In this document: in pieces, positions 17,615 through 27,220 of the stretch
Layout: each line of letters opens with the position of its first letter
Numbering within the stretch: position 1 is the stretch's first letter
NCBI GenBank assembly: GCA_030345135.1
Contig: CP128386.1
Location: 5,905,327-5,969,326 of the forward strand
Direction of reading: 5' to 3'
Length of the DNA stretch: 64,000 nucleotides
From: Chitinophagaceae bacterium DXS
GTDB lineage: Bacteria > Bacteroidota > Bacteroidia > Chitinophagales > Chitinophagaceae
The notes under the pieces: generated by a model
Database searches by the model: none
Told to the model about the DNA's origin: nothing
The model's input: only the letters and a program-made list of their open reading frames with translations
Position numbers and translations under genes: made by a program

Positions 17615-18442
17615 ATGAAATATTTCTTTATCATTTTTTTGTTTTTCAGTACAGTTCAACTACTCGCACAACAGGAATATGTAACGGAAAAAAATGTGCA
17701 CTATTATGCTGACTCGATCAACAAGAAAGACGCCTACATAAATAGCCAGTGCGTTATGGATATCTATTATCCAAAAGGAAAGAAAGATTTTGCAACAATT
17801 CTGTGGTTCCATGGCGGAGGTATTACAGGTGGTAGTAAAGAGATTCCCAGGGCGCTTATGGACAAAGGGTATGCTGTAATTGGTGTTGGGTACCGTTTAT
17901 CTCCAAAAGTTAAAGCGCCGGCTTATATAGAGGATGCGGCAGCGGCCGTTGCCTGGGCGTTTCAACACATAGCCGGTTATGGCGGATCTGCCGATCTGAT
18001 ATTTGTCTCCGGTCATTCTGCCGGAGGGTATTTGGGAATGATGATAACGCTCGATAAAAAGTATTTGGCAAAATATGATATCGATGCAAACCGTATTGCC
18101 GCCGTTGTTCCTTTTAGCGGGCAAGCCATTACGCATTTTACCGTGCGGGATGAGCAGGGAATAAAAAACACGCAGCCGACTATTGATGAATACGCGCCGC
18201 TTTACCATGTACGCGCAGATGCTCCCCCAATGCTGTTAATTACAGGCGACCGTGAAATGGAGCTGCTTGGCCGTTATGAAGAAAATGCCTACTTAAACCG
18301 AATGATGAAACTAGCTGGTAACAAACGTACCACCCTTTATGAACTGGGTGGTTTTGATCATGGTGGTATGGCTGAACCTGCTTTTCCATTACTATTGAAA
18401 GAAGTGGCTGCGGTGAGCAAAGAAATTGCCAGCAAGAAATAA
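17615..18442 (+). CDS. Exported alpha/beta hydrolase (carboxylesterase, BD-FAE/HSL-like)
   Basis: A 275-residue protein with a signal peptide (MKYFFIIFLFF...LLAQ, cleavage near 19). The HGGG oxyanion motif lies at 66-69 and the nucleophile elbow GHSAG at 133-137 (Ser135). The late LLITGDREMELLG (acid) and GGFDHGGM (His) complete a plausible Ser-Asp-His triad. This arrangement fits hormone-sensitive-lipase-like or feruloyl/acetyl esterases. It likely acts in the periplasm or outside. It is preceded by palindromes 3 and 4, which separate it from the upstream pair. Confidence 0.88.
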   Translation: MKYFFIIFLFFSTVQLLAQQEYVTEKNVHYYADSINKKDAYINSQCVMDIYYPKGKKDFATILWFHGGGITGGSKEIPRALMDKGYAVIGVGYRLSPKVKAPAYIEDAAAAVAWAFQHIAGYGGSADLIFVSGHSAGGYLGMMITLDKKYLAKYDIDANRIAAVVPFSGQAITHFTVRDEQGIKNTQPTIDEYAPLYHVRADAPPMLLITGDREMELLGRYEENAYLNRMMKLAGNKRTTLYELGGFDHGGMAEPAFPLLLKEVAAVSKEIASKK

Positions 18443-18521
18443 AGTGCTTATACTTCATCAGCTCGGAAACTTTTTTCGGGATCTCGTGAAACGCCTGGTG
18501 CTCTTTTATGCTGCCGGCATT

Positions 18522-19274
18522 TTAGCCCAGGGGGTCTACTGTTAGGCCGCCATCAATTGTAATTTCTGTTCCGTTTATAAAAGAAGCATCCTCCGAAGCC
18601 AGGAACTTAACTACATTGGCTATTTCATATGCTTGCCCAAACCTGCCGAGAAGGCTTCTGCCCGACAGCACATTGCCAAATCCTTTTAGTTGCTCTTCGT
18701 TTAGACCCAGCTTGCTATAAAGCGGCGTCTCTATCGGACCGGGGGAAATTGCATTTACCCGTATCCTGCGGGGCGAAAGCTCTTTCGCCAATACACGGTT
18801 GAGTGATATTATTGCTGCTTTGGAGGCGGAATAGACAGCACTACCTGGTGCTCCCAGCGAAGCATTCACCGATGCCATGAATATTATGGAGCCGCCATCC
18901 TTGATAATTGGCAGGAATTTTTGAACAGTAAAGAATGTACCTTTTACATTAGTATTCATCATACTATCGTAATGTTCTTCTGAAGCAGTTTCAATAGAAC
19001 TAAAAGTTGTAAGCCCTGCATTGAGAAAAAGAATATCTATTGCTCCAAATTTCTCCTGAACTTCTGCTGCAAATTGTTCAATGCTTTTTAATGAGGATTG
19101 ATCTGCTACAATGCCTGTGGCAGACAGCTTTTCCGCTGCACTATCTACGTCGTTTTTCCGGCGGCCGGTAATTATTACTTTGGCTCCTTCGTTGATCAAT
19201 GTCTGTGCCGAAGCGAAGCCAATACCGCTGGTGCCGCCTGTAACAACGGCGACCTTGTTTTCGAGATTACTCAT
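18522..19274 (-). CDS. Short-chain dehydrogenase/reductase (SDR)
   Basis: A 250-residue classical SDR. It has the nucleotide-binding motif TGGTSGIG (12-19), NAG (85-87), and catalytic Ser135, Tyr148 and Lys152 (YSASK), followed by the PG motif of the loop (ISPGPIETPL). GRRK after the second strand suggests NADP(H) preference. The substrate is unknown. It is convergent with the esterase gene (stop codons 80 bp apart) and has no operon partner. Confidence 0.93.
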   Translation of the reverse strand: MSNLENKVAVVTGGTSGIGFASAQTLINEGAKVIITGRRKNDVDSAAEKLSATGIVADQSSLKSIEQFAAEVQEKFGAIDILFLNAGLTTFSSIETASEEHYDSMMNTNVKGTFFTVQKFLPIIKDGGSIIFMASVNASLGAPGSAVYSASKAAIISLNRVLAKELSPRRIRVNAISPGPIETPLYSKLGLNEEQLKGFGNVLSGRSLLGRFGQAYEIANVVKFLASEDASFINGTEITIDGGLTVDPLG

Positions 19275-19448
19275 AATAGTTGGTATAAAATGAAGTTTAA
19301 AATTCTATAAACAGTTGAACACAAAAATTGTTATGGCAGGGATTTTAATGTCAGGTTTACAGGATCACTAACCATGTATTTGGGCTGCCGGCAAGGCTTT
19401 CAAACACTTGCTGTATAAAAATATCACCAGAAAATGAATTTATTCAGC

Positions 19449-19472
19449 ATCGAATATTTTTATATATTCGAT
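19449..19472. promoter_or_regulatory. Hairpin overlapping the predicted start codon of the next gene
   Basis: ATCGAATAT and ATATTCGAT form a 9-bp stem with a 6-base loop, and the right arm contains the first two bases of ATG 19471. If transcribed it would mask that start. It may instead be an operator, or show that translation starts at the internal ATG 19492. Confidence 0.4.
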
Positions 19473-20511
19473 GTACGAAAAATTACGTAGAATGTTGTTT
19501 TTTAAAGGCATCTCAGGCAAGGTACTGTCTGCATTAATTCTTTTATCAGCTGGCACCGCAGAAGCGAAGGGGACATCGGATTCAATTCAATTTGTAGCTC
19601 CGGGAAAAATGGTTGATATAGGAGGATACAAGTTGCACCTGTATTGCACCGGCAGTGGAAAGTCAACTGTTGTGTTTATTTCCGGCGCTATGGGATTTTC
19701 GTTTGACTGGACTTTGCTACAGCAACGGCTGTCACCGGATGCTAAAGTTTGTTCGTATGATCGCGCTGGTCTTGCATGGAGTGATGTTGGTCCACTACCC
19801 CGTACCATTGCGCAGGAAGCTTACGAACTGCACAAGCTGCTGCAATCATCCAATGTAAAACCGCCTTTTATTTTGGTTGGACAATCAATCGGCGGATTGA
19901 TCGCCCGCAAGTTTGCAAGCGAATATTTCTCGGAAATTTCAGGGATGGTACTGGTTGATGCAACTTCAGAAAACGGGTTGTTTGGTATAAAGGGGAAGAT
20001 TCAGCGTATGAGGGAAACTGCTTCGCCGGGAAGAGAAATTCCGCCAGTGAAACAGGCCATCGACTCGTTCTCGATCATTACCGCCGCTCAAAAAATGCAG
20101 GAATTTGAAAAGAACAGGCAGTCGCTTCAGTTCAAACCCGGATGGGATAGTCTGCAAAAAGTCCGGGCATGGGCATTGTCCCTTCCAAAATCCGCCACCG
20201 CCGATGGAAGCGACTATTGGCCGGAGGAGTTTAAAGCCATTTATGATGACAGCCTGCATTACAAAATGGTCGATAAACCGCTGATAGTTTTGTGCAGCAT
20301 TAAAAATAATTACCCACAGGGCTGGGATATGCGTGACAGTATGATGAATGACAAGATCCGTAATCAACAACGTTTCCTCGCTTCCTCAACCAACAGTAAG
20401 TTCATCACGACCGGGAAAAGTGGCCACGAAATACACGTTACAGAACCTGAACTCGTTATTGACGCGATTAAACGTGTAATCTTCGCCGCTGAAAACAAGT
20501 CCAGGCTTTGA
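19471..20511 (+). CDS. Alpha/beta hydrolase, exported
   Basis: A 346-residue alpha/beta hydrolase with an N-terminal hydrophobic leader (ALILLSAGTAEAKG). The canonical features are VFISGAMGFSFDW, SYDRAGLAWSD, the nucleophile elbow GQSIG (137-141, Ser139), VDATSENG and TGKSGHEIHVTEP (His). The long insert after strand 6 is a lid. Start 19471 overlaps a hairpin; ATG 19492 (MLFFKG) would still leave a full signal peptide and may be the real start. Substrate unknown; no operon partner. Confidence 0.85.
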   Translation: MYEKLRRMLFFKGISGKVLSALILLSAGTAEAKGTSDSIQFVAPGKMVDIGGYKLHLYCTGSGKSTVVFISGAMGFSFDWTLLQQRLSPDAKVCSYDRAGLAWSDVGPLPRTIAQEAYELHKLLQSSNVKPPFILVGQSIGGLIARKFASEYFSEISGMVLVDATSENGLFGIKGKIQRMRETASPGREIPPVKQAIDSFSIITAAQKMQEFEKNRQSLQFKPGWDSLQKVRAWALSLPKSATADGSDYWPEEFKAIYDDSLHYKMVDKPLIVLCSIKNNYPQGWDMRDSMMNDKIRNQQRFLASSTNSKFITTGKSGHEIHVTEPELVIDAIKRVIFAAENKSRL

Positions 20512-20743
20512 GTTTTTCTCAGAGCTGATGATTCGATGATGTAGTCTTAAGTTGGCCCGAAAAATTGAGCAAGGTCGAACCGGGTACTTCGTAATTCGTA
20601 CTTCGTACTTGATAACGCTCTTTGTGTCAGGAAAATAACGAGGTTAGTTCGATCTTGAATATTTAGGCCATTAAAGTCTTTCTTAACAGAAAATCAACCT
20701 TGTTTATAATGCAATTGTTATCACTATACAGTAAGTTTATTAT

Positions 20744-21712
20744 ATGAAGAAGGTTGGCAGATTTTTGCTCCGGCTACTAATTGTTTTATTGCTGATTCTG
20801 ATTATTTCGTTGCTGGTTCTGGACCGGTTTATACAGTTCAGAATGGATGATGGACAATATGCCACCTATTTTTATCAGAAAGGCCTTACGCCCCACATCA
20901 GTTATTACAGCTCCCACAACCGCGAGATCCGTTATGCTTCTATTGGGAAAGACACTTCTGCCACGGTTTTTTTCATTCATGGGGCACCAAGCTCGTTAAG
21001 TTATTATCGCGATTACATGTCGGACAGCACGTTACTGAGCAGGGCTTCGATGTATGCAGTTGACAGACCGGGCTACGGCTATTCCGGCCTTGGCAAACCG
21101 GAGCCCTCCATAGAAACACAGGTGCAATGTATAGTGCCGGTGTTGGATAGTCTGAATAAAGTGCACCATCCCTTGATCATTGTCGGTGCTTCTTATGGCA
21201 GTTCAATTGCGTGCCGGCTTGTAATGGATCACCCGGAACTGGCGGATGGCCTGGTGATCATTGCTCCGCCGTTGGCGCCCGGCGAAGAAAAAGTATTCTG
21301 GTTTAGCCCGTTGGTTGAATCTCCCGTGCTTAACTGGATCGTTCCCCGTATGCTGCAATCTGCCAATACCGAAAAACTGCATCACAGGGAAGAACTGACC
21401 AAGATGTTGCCCTTATGGAAGAACATTAAGATCCCGGTGATCTATATGCAGGGAGCCGATGACGGACTGGTATACACTACTAATGCCGATTTTGCACGAA
21501 AACATTTTACCAACGTTCCTTACCTCAATATTGAAATGATAAAGAACCGGGGCCATTTGCTGGCTTTCGTGGAAAAAGATAAAATAAGAAATGCTATTGT
21601 TCAAATGATCGATCTCGCCAATAAGAATATTGCCGGACAATTGAATATGAAAGGGAATGCATCAAACCTGGATAACGCAGCTACAAAAAGTGCGCTCTCC
21701 GTTACCCACTAG
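20744..21712 (+). CDS. Alpha/beta hydrolase with N-terminal membrane anchor
   Basis: A 322-residue protein. A single hydrophobic segment at about 8-26 is likely an uncleaved inner-membrane anchor. It is followed by an alpha/beta hydrolase core: FFIHGAPSS (77-85), VDRPGYGYSG, nucleophile elbow GASYG (148-152, Ser150), MQGADDGLV (acid) and KNRGHLLAF (His). The catalytic domain would face the periplasm. Its last four bases overlap the end of the convergent gene at 21709. Function beyond hydrolase is unknown. Confidence 0.85.
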   Translation: MKKVGRFLLRLLIVLLLILIISLLVLDRFIQFRMDDGQYATYFYQKGLTPHISYYSSHNREIRYASIGKDTSATVFFIHGAPSSLSYYRDYMSDSTLLSRASMYAVDRPGYGYSGLGKPEPSIETQVQCIVPVLDSLNKVHHPLIIVGASYGSSIACRLVMDHPELADGLVIIAPPLAPGEEKVFWFSPLVESPVLNWIVPRMLQSANTEKLHHREELTKMLPLWKNIKIPVIYMQGADDGLVYTTNADFARKHFTNVPYLNIEMIKNRGHLLAFVEKDKIRNAIVQMIDLANKNIAGQLNMKGNASNLDNAATKSALSVTH

Positions 21713-22254
21713 GGTTTCTGTAAGGTTTGTAATTGTTGTAAATAAGTATCTGCTCTCTTTGATGCGATGAAGTCTGCAGTAAGCAGAATAACTCCCTGAA
21801 TGATCAACGCGAGTCCAAGTCCGTAAAGCAATGCTTTTTCCGGCCGGCTCCTGTATGTAACAAACAATATTATGCCGGCAACAATTAATGCGACTTCGGC
21901 CCATTTGTAAATGATGAAATTCTTTGTTACTTTTTGCATACGTGGAATTTCCTGTTTGATTAGTTTGTCGGGATTCATATCCACAGCATAAACATTAGAC
22001 ACTCTTTGTTCGTCACTTTTGTTATAGACAGCATAACCTACCGCAGCTTGTATAACACCGAGAAGAATCAGTGGAATAGCTGCACCTTTCCACACATTTG
22101 TTTTTATGGTGAAGACGGCAATCAGCGCAATAATAATGGCGGCAGTGCCAAGTATAAGAAAGATCAGACCTGCCTGTTTTTCTGCAAGAAAATATTTTTC
22201 AATGTCTGTTCTTGATATCATTGTTCCGGGCATATTGATAAAAGAATAATACAA
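21709..22254 (-). CDS. Four-helix membrane protein of unknown function
   Basis: A 181-residue protein with four hydrophobic segments in two pairs (about 27-50 and 58-76; 112-133 and 142-162), separated by a charged stretch. No family was recognised. Translation may start at Met8 (22233) or Met12 (22221), because the first residues are not typical. It overlaps the convergent hydrolase by four bases at the 3' end, so the two transcripts must overlap. Confidence 0.7.
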   Translation of the reverse strand: MYYSFINMPGTMISRTDIEKYFLAEKQAGLIFLILGTAAIIIALIAVFTIKTNVWKGAAIPLILLGVIQAAVGYAVYNKSDEQRVSNVYAVDMNPDKLIKQEIPRMQKVTKNFIIYKWAEVALIVAGIILFVTYRSRPEKALLYGLGLALIIQGVILLTADFIASKRADTYLQQLQTLQKP

Positions 22255-22383
22255 AGTACGTTTTTTATAACAAGGATAAAAGTTTGCGGCACTTCACACC
22301 ATCACCTGTATATCTAAACTGGATGCTCTTACGGAGCAAGACCAGTGGGTATGCTTAACTAAATGACATTGGCCTGTATATAA

Positions 22384-22416
22384 ATAAAAAGTCCCGCCGG
22401 AAAACCAAACGGGACT
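22384..22416 (-). terminator. Rho-independent terminator after acyl-CoA dehydrogenase
   Basis: On the minus strand AGTCCCG, a 13-base loop and CGGGACT are followed by TTTTTATTTA, about 27 bases after the stop codon of the acyl-CoA dehydrogenase gene. Confidence 0.8.
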
Positions 22417-22442
22417 ACCACTTAACAACCAACCAAAAAATC

Positions 22443-24221
22443 TTAAAAACAATATTTTCTTTGTTCAATCAGTTTATCCGCAATATTTCTTCTTGCGGTT
22501 TTGGTGTTGAACGGATCTACTTTCGTAAAACGTTTTAAGCCAATGTGCATCATTCTTAGCTCATCGCCTTCAGCAAAGCTATTCAATGCATCCTTACCAC
22601 ATTTGTTAATTATGTCAGCGGCATCATACAGGTATGTGCGCATCATATCTGCCTGTAAAGACTGCTCGTTGCCAAGTTTTATGGCACGCAGCAATGCACA
22701 TTCAGCGTGATAAGTATTGATGGCCATATCTGCAATGTTCATCAACAACTCCTGTTCCTTATCAAGGTTCATCATCAGCTTTTGTACAGCAGCTCCCGCA
22801 ACCATCAAGATAGCTTTTTTAAAATTAGCCACGTGTTTTTTTTCACGGGCAAAAGCACTTTCATCATCGTTGCTAAAATCAGGAATACTCATCAACTCTT
22901 TTTGCACAGCCATTGCAGGCCCCATAAGATCGAGTTTTCCTTTTAATGCGCGCTTCAAAACCATGTCAACCGTCAGCAGGCGGTTGATCTCATTTGTGCC
23001 TTCATAAATGCGGTTAATGCGGCTGTCGCGATAAGCTCTTGAAATAACATACTCATCACTAAAGCCATTGCCTCCGTGTATTTGAACGCCTTCATCCACC
23101 ACAAAATCAAGTGTCTCACTGCCAAATACTTTCAGCATGGCGCACTCTATTGCATATTCTTCAGCAGCTCCGGTCATTGACTTGTTGTGAGGAATGCCTT
23201 CTTCTTTCAATTCTTTTTCTTTGTCATTGATCAGCTTTGTGGCCCGGTATAGCCCGCTTTCTGCAACCCAAATCCGGATGGCCATTTCAGCCAGTTTATG
23301 TTTGATGGCGCCAAAATTTGCGATGGAAGTTTTAAACTGCTCTCTTGTTATCGCATATTCAAGGCTGGTATTGAAAGCTGCCTTGGAGCCGCCTATTGCA
23401 GCAGCATCCAGTTTAAGACGGCCAATATTGAGAATGTTAAAAGCGATCAGGTGTCCCTTGCCAATTTCGCCAAGCAGGTTTTCAGCAGGCACTTTACAAT
23501 CCTGGAAATACAATTGTACTGTTGAAGAACCTTTGATACCCATTTTATGTTCCTCTGCTCCTTGTGTAAATCCTTCAAAACCACGTTCAACAATAAAAGC
23601 AGTGAACTTGTCGCCATCAATTTTTGCGAAAACAGTATAAACGTCTGCAAATCCGCCGTTGGTGATCCAGCATTTCTGCCCGTTCAGCAAATAATATTTT
23701 CCGTCCGCGCTCAGCGTCGCCGTTGTTTTAGCACCCAATGCATCACTTCCGCTGTTGGGTTCAGTTAATCCATATGCGCCCTTCCATTCGCCACTGGCCA
23801 GTTTGGGAATATATTTCTGTTTCTGCTCTTCCGTACCAAAATACAATATGGGAAGTGTTCCAATGCCTGTGTGTGCAGCCATTGCTACAGAAAACGAGTT
23901 GCCACCGCCAAGACCTTCATTAATAATTGTAGCTGTAATAAAATCCTTGCCCAATCCGCCGTATTCTTCTGGTAGTGATGTAGCCAGCAAGCCTTGTTCA
24001 CCTGCTTTTTCCAACAGGGAAGGCATTAACCCCGGCTCCAGTTTGTCAATTCTGTCAACTACCGGTTTTACCTCAGCTTCCAGGAACTGATGGCACATAT
24101 CCATGATCATCTTCTGCTCTTCATCAAAATCTTCGGGAATAAATGTATCTGCAGCTTCGGTAGGCTTAATCAGCCATTCTCCACCTTTAGTGGCTGTGGT
24201 TTGCTTTAATGTGGTTTCCAT
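22443..24221 (-). CDS. Acyl-CoA dehydrogenase (FAD-dependent, long form)
   Basis: A 592-residue flavoenzyme that oxidises acyl-CoA to the trans-2-enoyl-CoA in fatty-acid beta-oxidation. It has the N-terminal helical domain, the middle domain with YGLTEPNSGSDA (FAD and substrate contacts) and CWITNGGFAD, and the C-terminal domain with VQIHGGNGFSDEYVISRAYRD and YEGTNEINR, which carries the usual catalytic glutamate. An extra ~170-residue C-terminal helical extension is usual for this FadE/VLCAD-like group. It lies about 100 bp downstream of a marR gene on the same strand, so control by that repressor is likely. Confidence 0.95.
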   Translation of the reverse strand: METTLKQTTATKGGEWLIKPTEAADTFIPEDFDEEQKMIMDMCHQFLEAEVKPVVDRIDKLEPGLMPSLLEKAGEQGLLATSLPEEYGGLGKDFITATIINEGLGGGNSFSVAMAAHTGIGTLPILYFGTEEQKQKYIPKLASGEWKGAYGLTEPNSGSDALGAKTTATLSADGKYYLLNGQKCWITNGGFADVYTVFAKIDGDKFTAFIVERGFEGFTQGAEEHKMGIKGSSTVQLYFQDCKVPAENLLGEIGKGHLIAFNILNIGRLKLDAAAIGGSKAAFNTSLEYAITREQFKTSIANFGAIKHKLAEMAIRIWVAESGLYRATKLINDKEKELKEEGIPHNKSMTGAAEEYAIECAMLKVFGSETLDFVVDEGVQIHGGNGFSDEYVISRAYRDSRINRIYEGTNEINRLLTVDMVLKRALKGKLDLMGPAMAVQKELMSIPDFSNDDESAFAREKKHVANFKKAILMVAGAAVQKLMMNLDKEQELLMNIADMAINTYHAECALLRAIKLGNEQSLQADMMRTYLYDAADIINKCGKDALNSFAEGDELRMMHIGLKRFTKVDPFNTKTARRNIADKLIEQRKYCF

Positions 24222-24324
24222 GGCGTGAGTTTTTTTACTGTATCGTCAATACAGCATCGTTATGGTAATAAATGCGTACCTCAAATATTTAAATGCATAG
24301 CCAGAAATGAATGAGTGTAACAGT

Positions 24325-24771
24325 TTACAGTTGCTTCAGATTATCATAAACCTGTTGCAGCACTTTCTTTACAATTTCAATATCTGTTTTGTTTACACCA
24401 ATCAGTGCTTCATCCATTGTCTGATTCGCTATCTCAACAGTAAGTTCCTGTAACTCCTTTGCCGCATCGGTCAGGCAAACCTGGTTAATGCGCCTGTCTT
24501 CTTTCGATGTTATACGTTTTACGAGGTGCTGTTTTTCCAGGTTGTCAATTAGTCTTGTAATGCTCGGTTTATCCCTGAATGTACGGTTACACAGCTCTTG
24601 CTGATTAAGGCAATCTTCCTTCCACAAATGATACAATACACTCCATTGCTCAACGGTTATTTCAAGGCCGGCCTTTCTGAAATTCTTTTGCAGCCGCCTT
24701 GCAACTGCCGTGCTGGCCATCCCGTTTATTACGCTGTATAATTCGCCCCTTCTGAATTGACTATCGGCCAT
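24325..24771 (-). CDS. MarR family transcriptional regulator
   Basis: A 148-residue winged-helix regulator. It has the MarR layout: N-terminal dimer helix, recognition region NQQELCNRTFRDKPSITRLIDNLEKQHLVKR, wing with SKEDRR and a long C-terminal helix. It heads a probable operon with the acyl-CoA dehydrogenase and probably senses a fatty acyl or related ligand, which is an inference from context. An inverted repeat at 24776-24791, five bases upstream of its ATG, is the likely operator for autoregulation. Confidence 0.93.
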   Translation of the reverse strand: MADSQFRRGELYSVINGMASTAVARRLQKNFRKAGLEITVEQWSVLYHLWKEDCLNQQELCNRTFRDKPSITRLIDNLEKQHLVKRITSKEDRRINQVCLTDAAKELQELTVEIANQTMDEALIGVNKTDIEIVKKVLQQVYDNLKQL

Positions 24772-24775
24772 ATAG

Positions 24776-24791
24776 TTAGTTATGCAACTAA
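24776..24791. promoter_or_regulatory. Putative MarR operator
   Basis: TTAGTTATGCAACTAA: 6-bp inverted arms TTAGTT/AACTAA around four bases, of a size usual for MarR dimers, placed just upstream of the marR start codon. A half-site-like TTAGTTTTATCC lies 11 bases further upstream. Confidence 0.55.
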
Positions 24792-24989
24792 TTCAAAATT
24801 GATTAGTTTTATCCAATAAAACAAGCATTTAGTCATTATTTTTTATGTTTAACAAATCGATACTAACGGATAGGGTTTGACATAATGTTTTTTAACGAAT
24901 TAAGAAAGGCCACGATTGAAGTGTGCATATTTTTTTATTAATAATGACTAAAATCGGGGTTAACAAAGAAGTAATCTGAACAGGAAGAT

Positions 24990-25793
24990 ATGCAGCATTT
25001 TTTTCTGCCATATAAATCATCTTTAATAAGCTATTATACCTGGGGGACTGGCGACAGAAAGCTTATTTGTTTTCACGGATACGGGGAGAATGCATTGTCT
25101 TTTGGTCTGTTGGCCCCGCATTTACCGGATTGCCAGGTTGTGGCGATAGATATGCCCTTTCACGGAGAAACAAAATGGGAGGAAAGCGGCGATCTTTTAC
25201 CTGAGACATTGATGCATATCGTTCAACAGATCTGCGGAAATAAACAGGAGCGTATCTCCCTGATGGGATATAGTATGGGAGGAAGGGTTTGCATGCAGTT
25301 GGTTCAATTGTCACCGGATCTGGTGGACAGGCTTGTATTGCTTGCTCCTGACGGGTTTCACCGGAATCCCTGGTACAATGTGGCCACACAAACAATTATC
25401 GGCAACCGGCTGTTCAGATTTTCGATGGAACACCCCGCACCATTGTTTACTTTAATGAAAATGATGAGCACCGCCGGCTTGTTACAGCCTGCTGTAAATA
25501 AAATTGCACACTATTATCTGGATAAGGAAGAGGAAAGAATGTTATTGTACAGGCGATGGACGTTGATGCGCAGGTTTAAAGTAGCTTCTGCGTTGTTGCG
25601 AAAACAGGTTGCAACTAACAAAATAAAAGTTCGAATGCTTTTTGGGAAATATGACAAAATAATTATCAGCAACAATGCACTCCCGTTAGTGCAAGGTTTG
25701 GAGGATCTGGTGCATATAAACATCATTGAAGCAGGCCATCAGCTTCTCAAGGAAAAACATATACAGGAAGTAGCTTCGCTGATGTATGAATAA
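24990..25793 (+). CDS. Alpha/beta hydrolase (cytosolic)
   Basis: A 267-residue hydrolase without signal peptide. Motifs: CFHGYGENA (28-36, oxyanion hole), AIDMPFHGET, nucleophile elbow GYSMG (93-97, Ser95), LFGKYDKII (acid) and IEAGHQLL (His). The MenH/BioH-like size fits esterase or C-C hydrolase functions, which sequence alone cannot separate. It is divergent from marR, so the operator region at 24776-24791 could also affect it. Confidence 0.88.
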   Translation: MQHFFLPYKSSLISYYTWGTGDRKLICFHGYGENALSFGLLAPHLPDCQVVAIDMPFHGETKWEESGDLLPETLMHIVQQICGNKQERISLMGYSMGGRVCMQLVQLSPDLVDRLVLLAPDGFHRNPWYNVATQTIIGNRLFRFSMEHPAPLFTLMKMMSTAGLLQPAVNKIAHYYLDKEEERMLLYRRWTLMRRFKVASALLRKQVATNKIKVRMLFGKYDKIIISNNALPLVQGLEDLVHINIIEAGHQLLKEKHIQEVASLMYE

Positions 25794-25918
25794 ATTGGTT
25801 TTCTTTGCGCCTGTTACTGTACGTTATAAGTCATGCGTTTTACGTTGTACGTTTTTTGGGGCGGAGTTTTTAAACGGAAAAGATACTTGTCTGGTACAGT
25901 TATAAAACTCATTACTGA

Positions 25919-27058
25919 ATGATTGTTGTTATTGTTACAGCTGTATTACTTTGTTGTTATGCGGCTTTGATTCATACTTACAGGATCTGGTACAGGCGGC
26001 TGAAACCGTTTGTAATACCGGATATTGAACCTGCTACTTCATTTTCCATAATCATACCTGCAAGAAATGAAGAAACTTCTATCAGCAATTGCGTTTTGTC
26101 CATTATAAACAACCATTACCCTTCAGATCTTTTTGAAGTGATCGTAATAGATGATCATTCAACCGACAGAACGCCCGTTATTGTAGAGGAAATTTCAAAG
26201 AAATATAGCAATGTTAAGCTGATCAGGCTGGCTGAAGAGTTAGACGGAACTTCGCTCAATTCTTACAAAAAGAAGGCGATCGAAATAGCCATTTCTTACT
26301 CAACCAAAGACTGGATCGTAACAACGGATGCGGATTGCCGCGTAACTCCGCGCTGGTTAAAAGGGTATGACGCGTACATCCAACAAAATGATCCGGTATT
26401 TGTAGCGGCACCGGTTATGTTTGTAACTGATGGCTCTTTTGTAACCATGTTTCAGTGTCTTGATTTTATCAGTCTGCAGGGTATAACTGCCGCATCCGTC
26501 TCTGCTGGTTTTCACAGCATGTGCAACGGAGCCAATCTGGGTTATAGAAAAGATGTGTTTTACGAGGTAAATGGATTTAAGGGGATTGATAATATTGCCA
26601 GTGGCGATGATATGCTGTTGATGCATAAGATGAACATGCATTACAGCGATCGTATAGGCTATTTATTTGCACGCGAAGCAGTTGTTCTAACTGATCCGAT
26701 GCCCGACTGGAAAAGCTTTTTCAATCAACGTATCCGGTGGGCAAGCAAAGCCGAAGCTTACGATGACAAGCGCATCATTTTCGTGTTGTTGTTTGTGTAC
26801 ACGCTGAATTTCTTGTTGCTGTTCCTTCCCGTGCTGGCACTCTGGAATCCTTATATATTGCTTTACTGGCTTGGACTGGTAATTCTTAAAACATTCAGTG
26901 AATATACTTTTATGTTTTTTGTCGCCAGTTTTTTCCGCTTAAAACCCCTGCTCCGGTGGTTCCCGTTCATGCAGCCGGTCCATATTTTCTATACCGTAAT
27001 AGCCGGCTTTTTCGGTAAGTTTGGAAAATACCAGTGGAAGGGGAGGACGGTGAAGTGA
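25919..27058 (+). CDS. Membrane glycosyltransferase family 2
   Basis: A 379-residue processive-type GT2. One N-terminal membrane helix (1-20) is followed by the GT-A domain with SFSIIIPARNEE (41-52), VIDDHSTDR (76-84) and the metal-binding TTDADCR (135-141), then the acceptor SGDDML and QRIRW motifs. Three or four C-terminal membrane helices complete it. QxxRW marks enzymes that make repeated transfers, such as those for cell-surface polysaccharide or glycolipid. No other polysaccharide gene is adjacent, so the product is unknown. Confidence 0.92.
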   Translation: MIVVIVTAVLLCCYAALIHTYRIWYRRLKPFVIPDIEPATSFSIIIPARNEETSISNCVLSIINNHYPSDLFEVIVIDDHSTDRTPVIVEEISKKYSNVKLIRLAEELDGTSLNSYKKKAIEIAISYSTKDWIVTTDADCRVTPRWLKGYDAYIQQNDPVFVAAPVMFVTDGSFVTMFQCLDFISLQGITAASVSAGFHSMCNGANLGYRKDVFYEVNGFKGIDNIASGDDMLLMHKMNMHYSDRIGYLFAREAVVLTDPMPDWKSFFNQRIRWASKAEAYDDKRIIFVLLFVYTLNFLLLFLPVLALWNPYILLYWLGLVILKTFSEYTFMFFVASFFRLKPLLRWFPFMQPVHIFYTVIAGFFGKFGKYQWKGRTVK

Positions 27059-27220
27059 GGTACGATGTTAGATGCCTGCCCGTACCGACGGCACGTTGGG
27101 GCGGGTACGGTGTACGATGTGGGCTGAATTTGAGCCCTCATGTTTTAGGTACGAGTTACGGATGCCTGGAGTTAATAGAATGCATGATGTTTGTGAAATT
27201 GTTTTCGCGCCTAGTGATTA

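Noticed and set aside
16704-25793. A biosynthetic cluster based on four alpha/beta hydrolases, an SDR and an acyl-CoA dehydrogenase
   Set aside because: Genes are on mixed strands, separated by terminators and divergent promoters, with no core synthase or carrier protein; looks like ordinary scattered genes.
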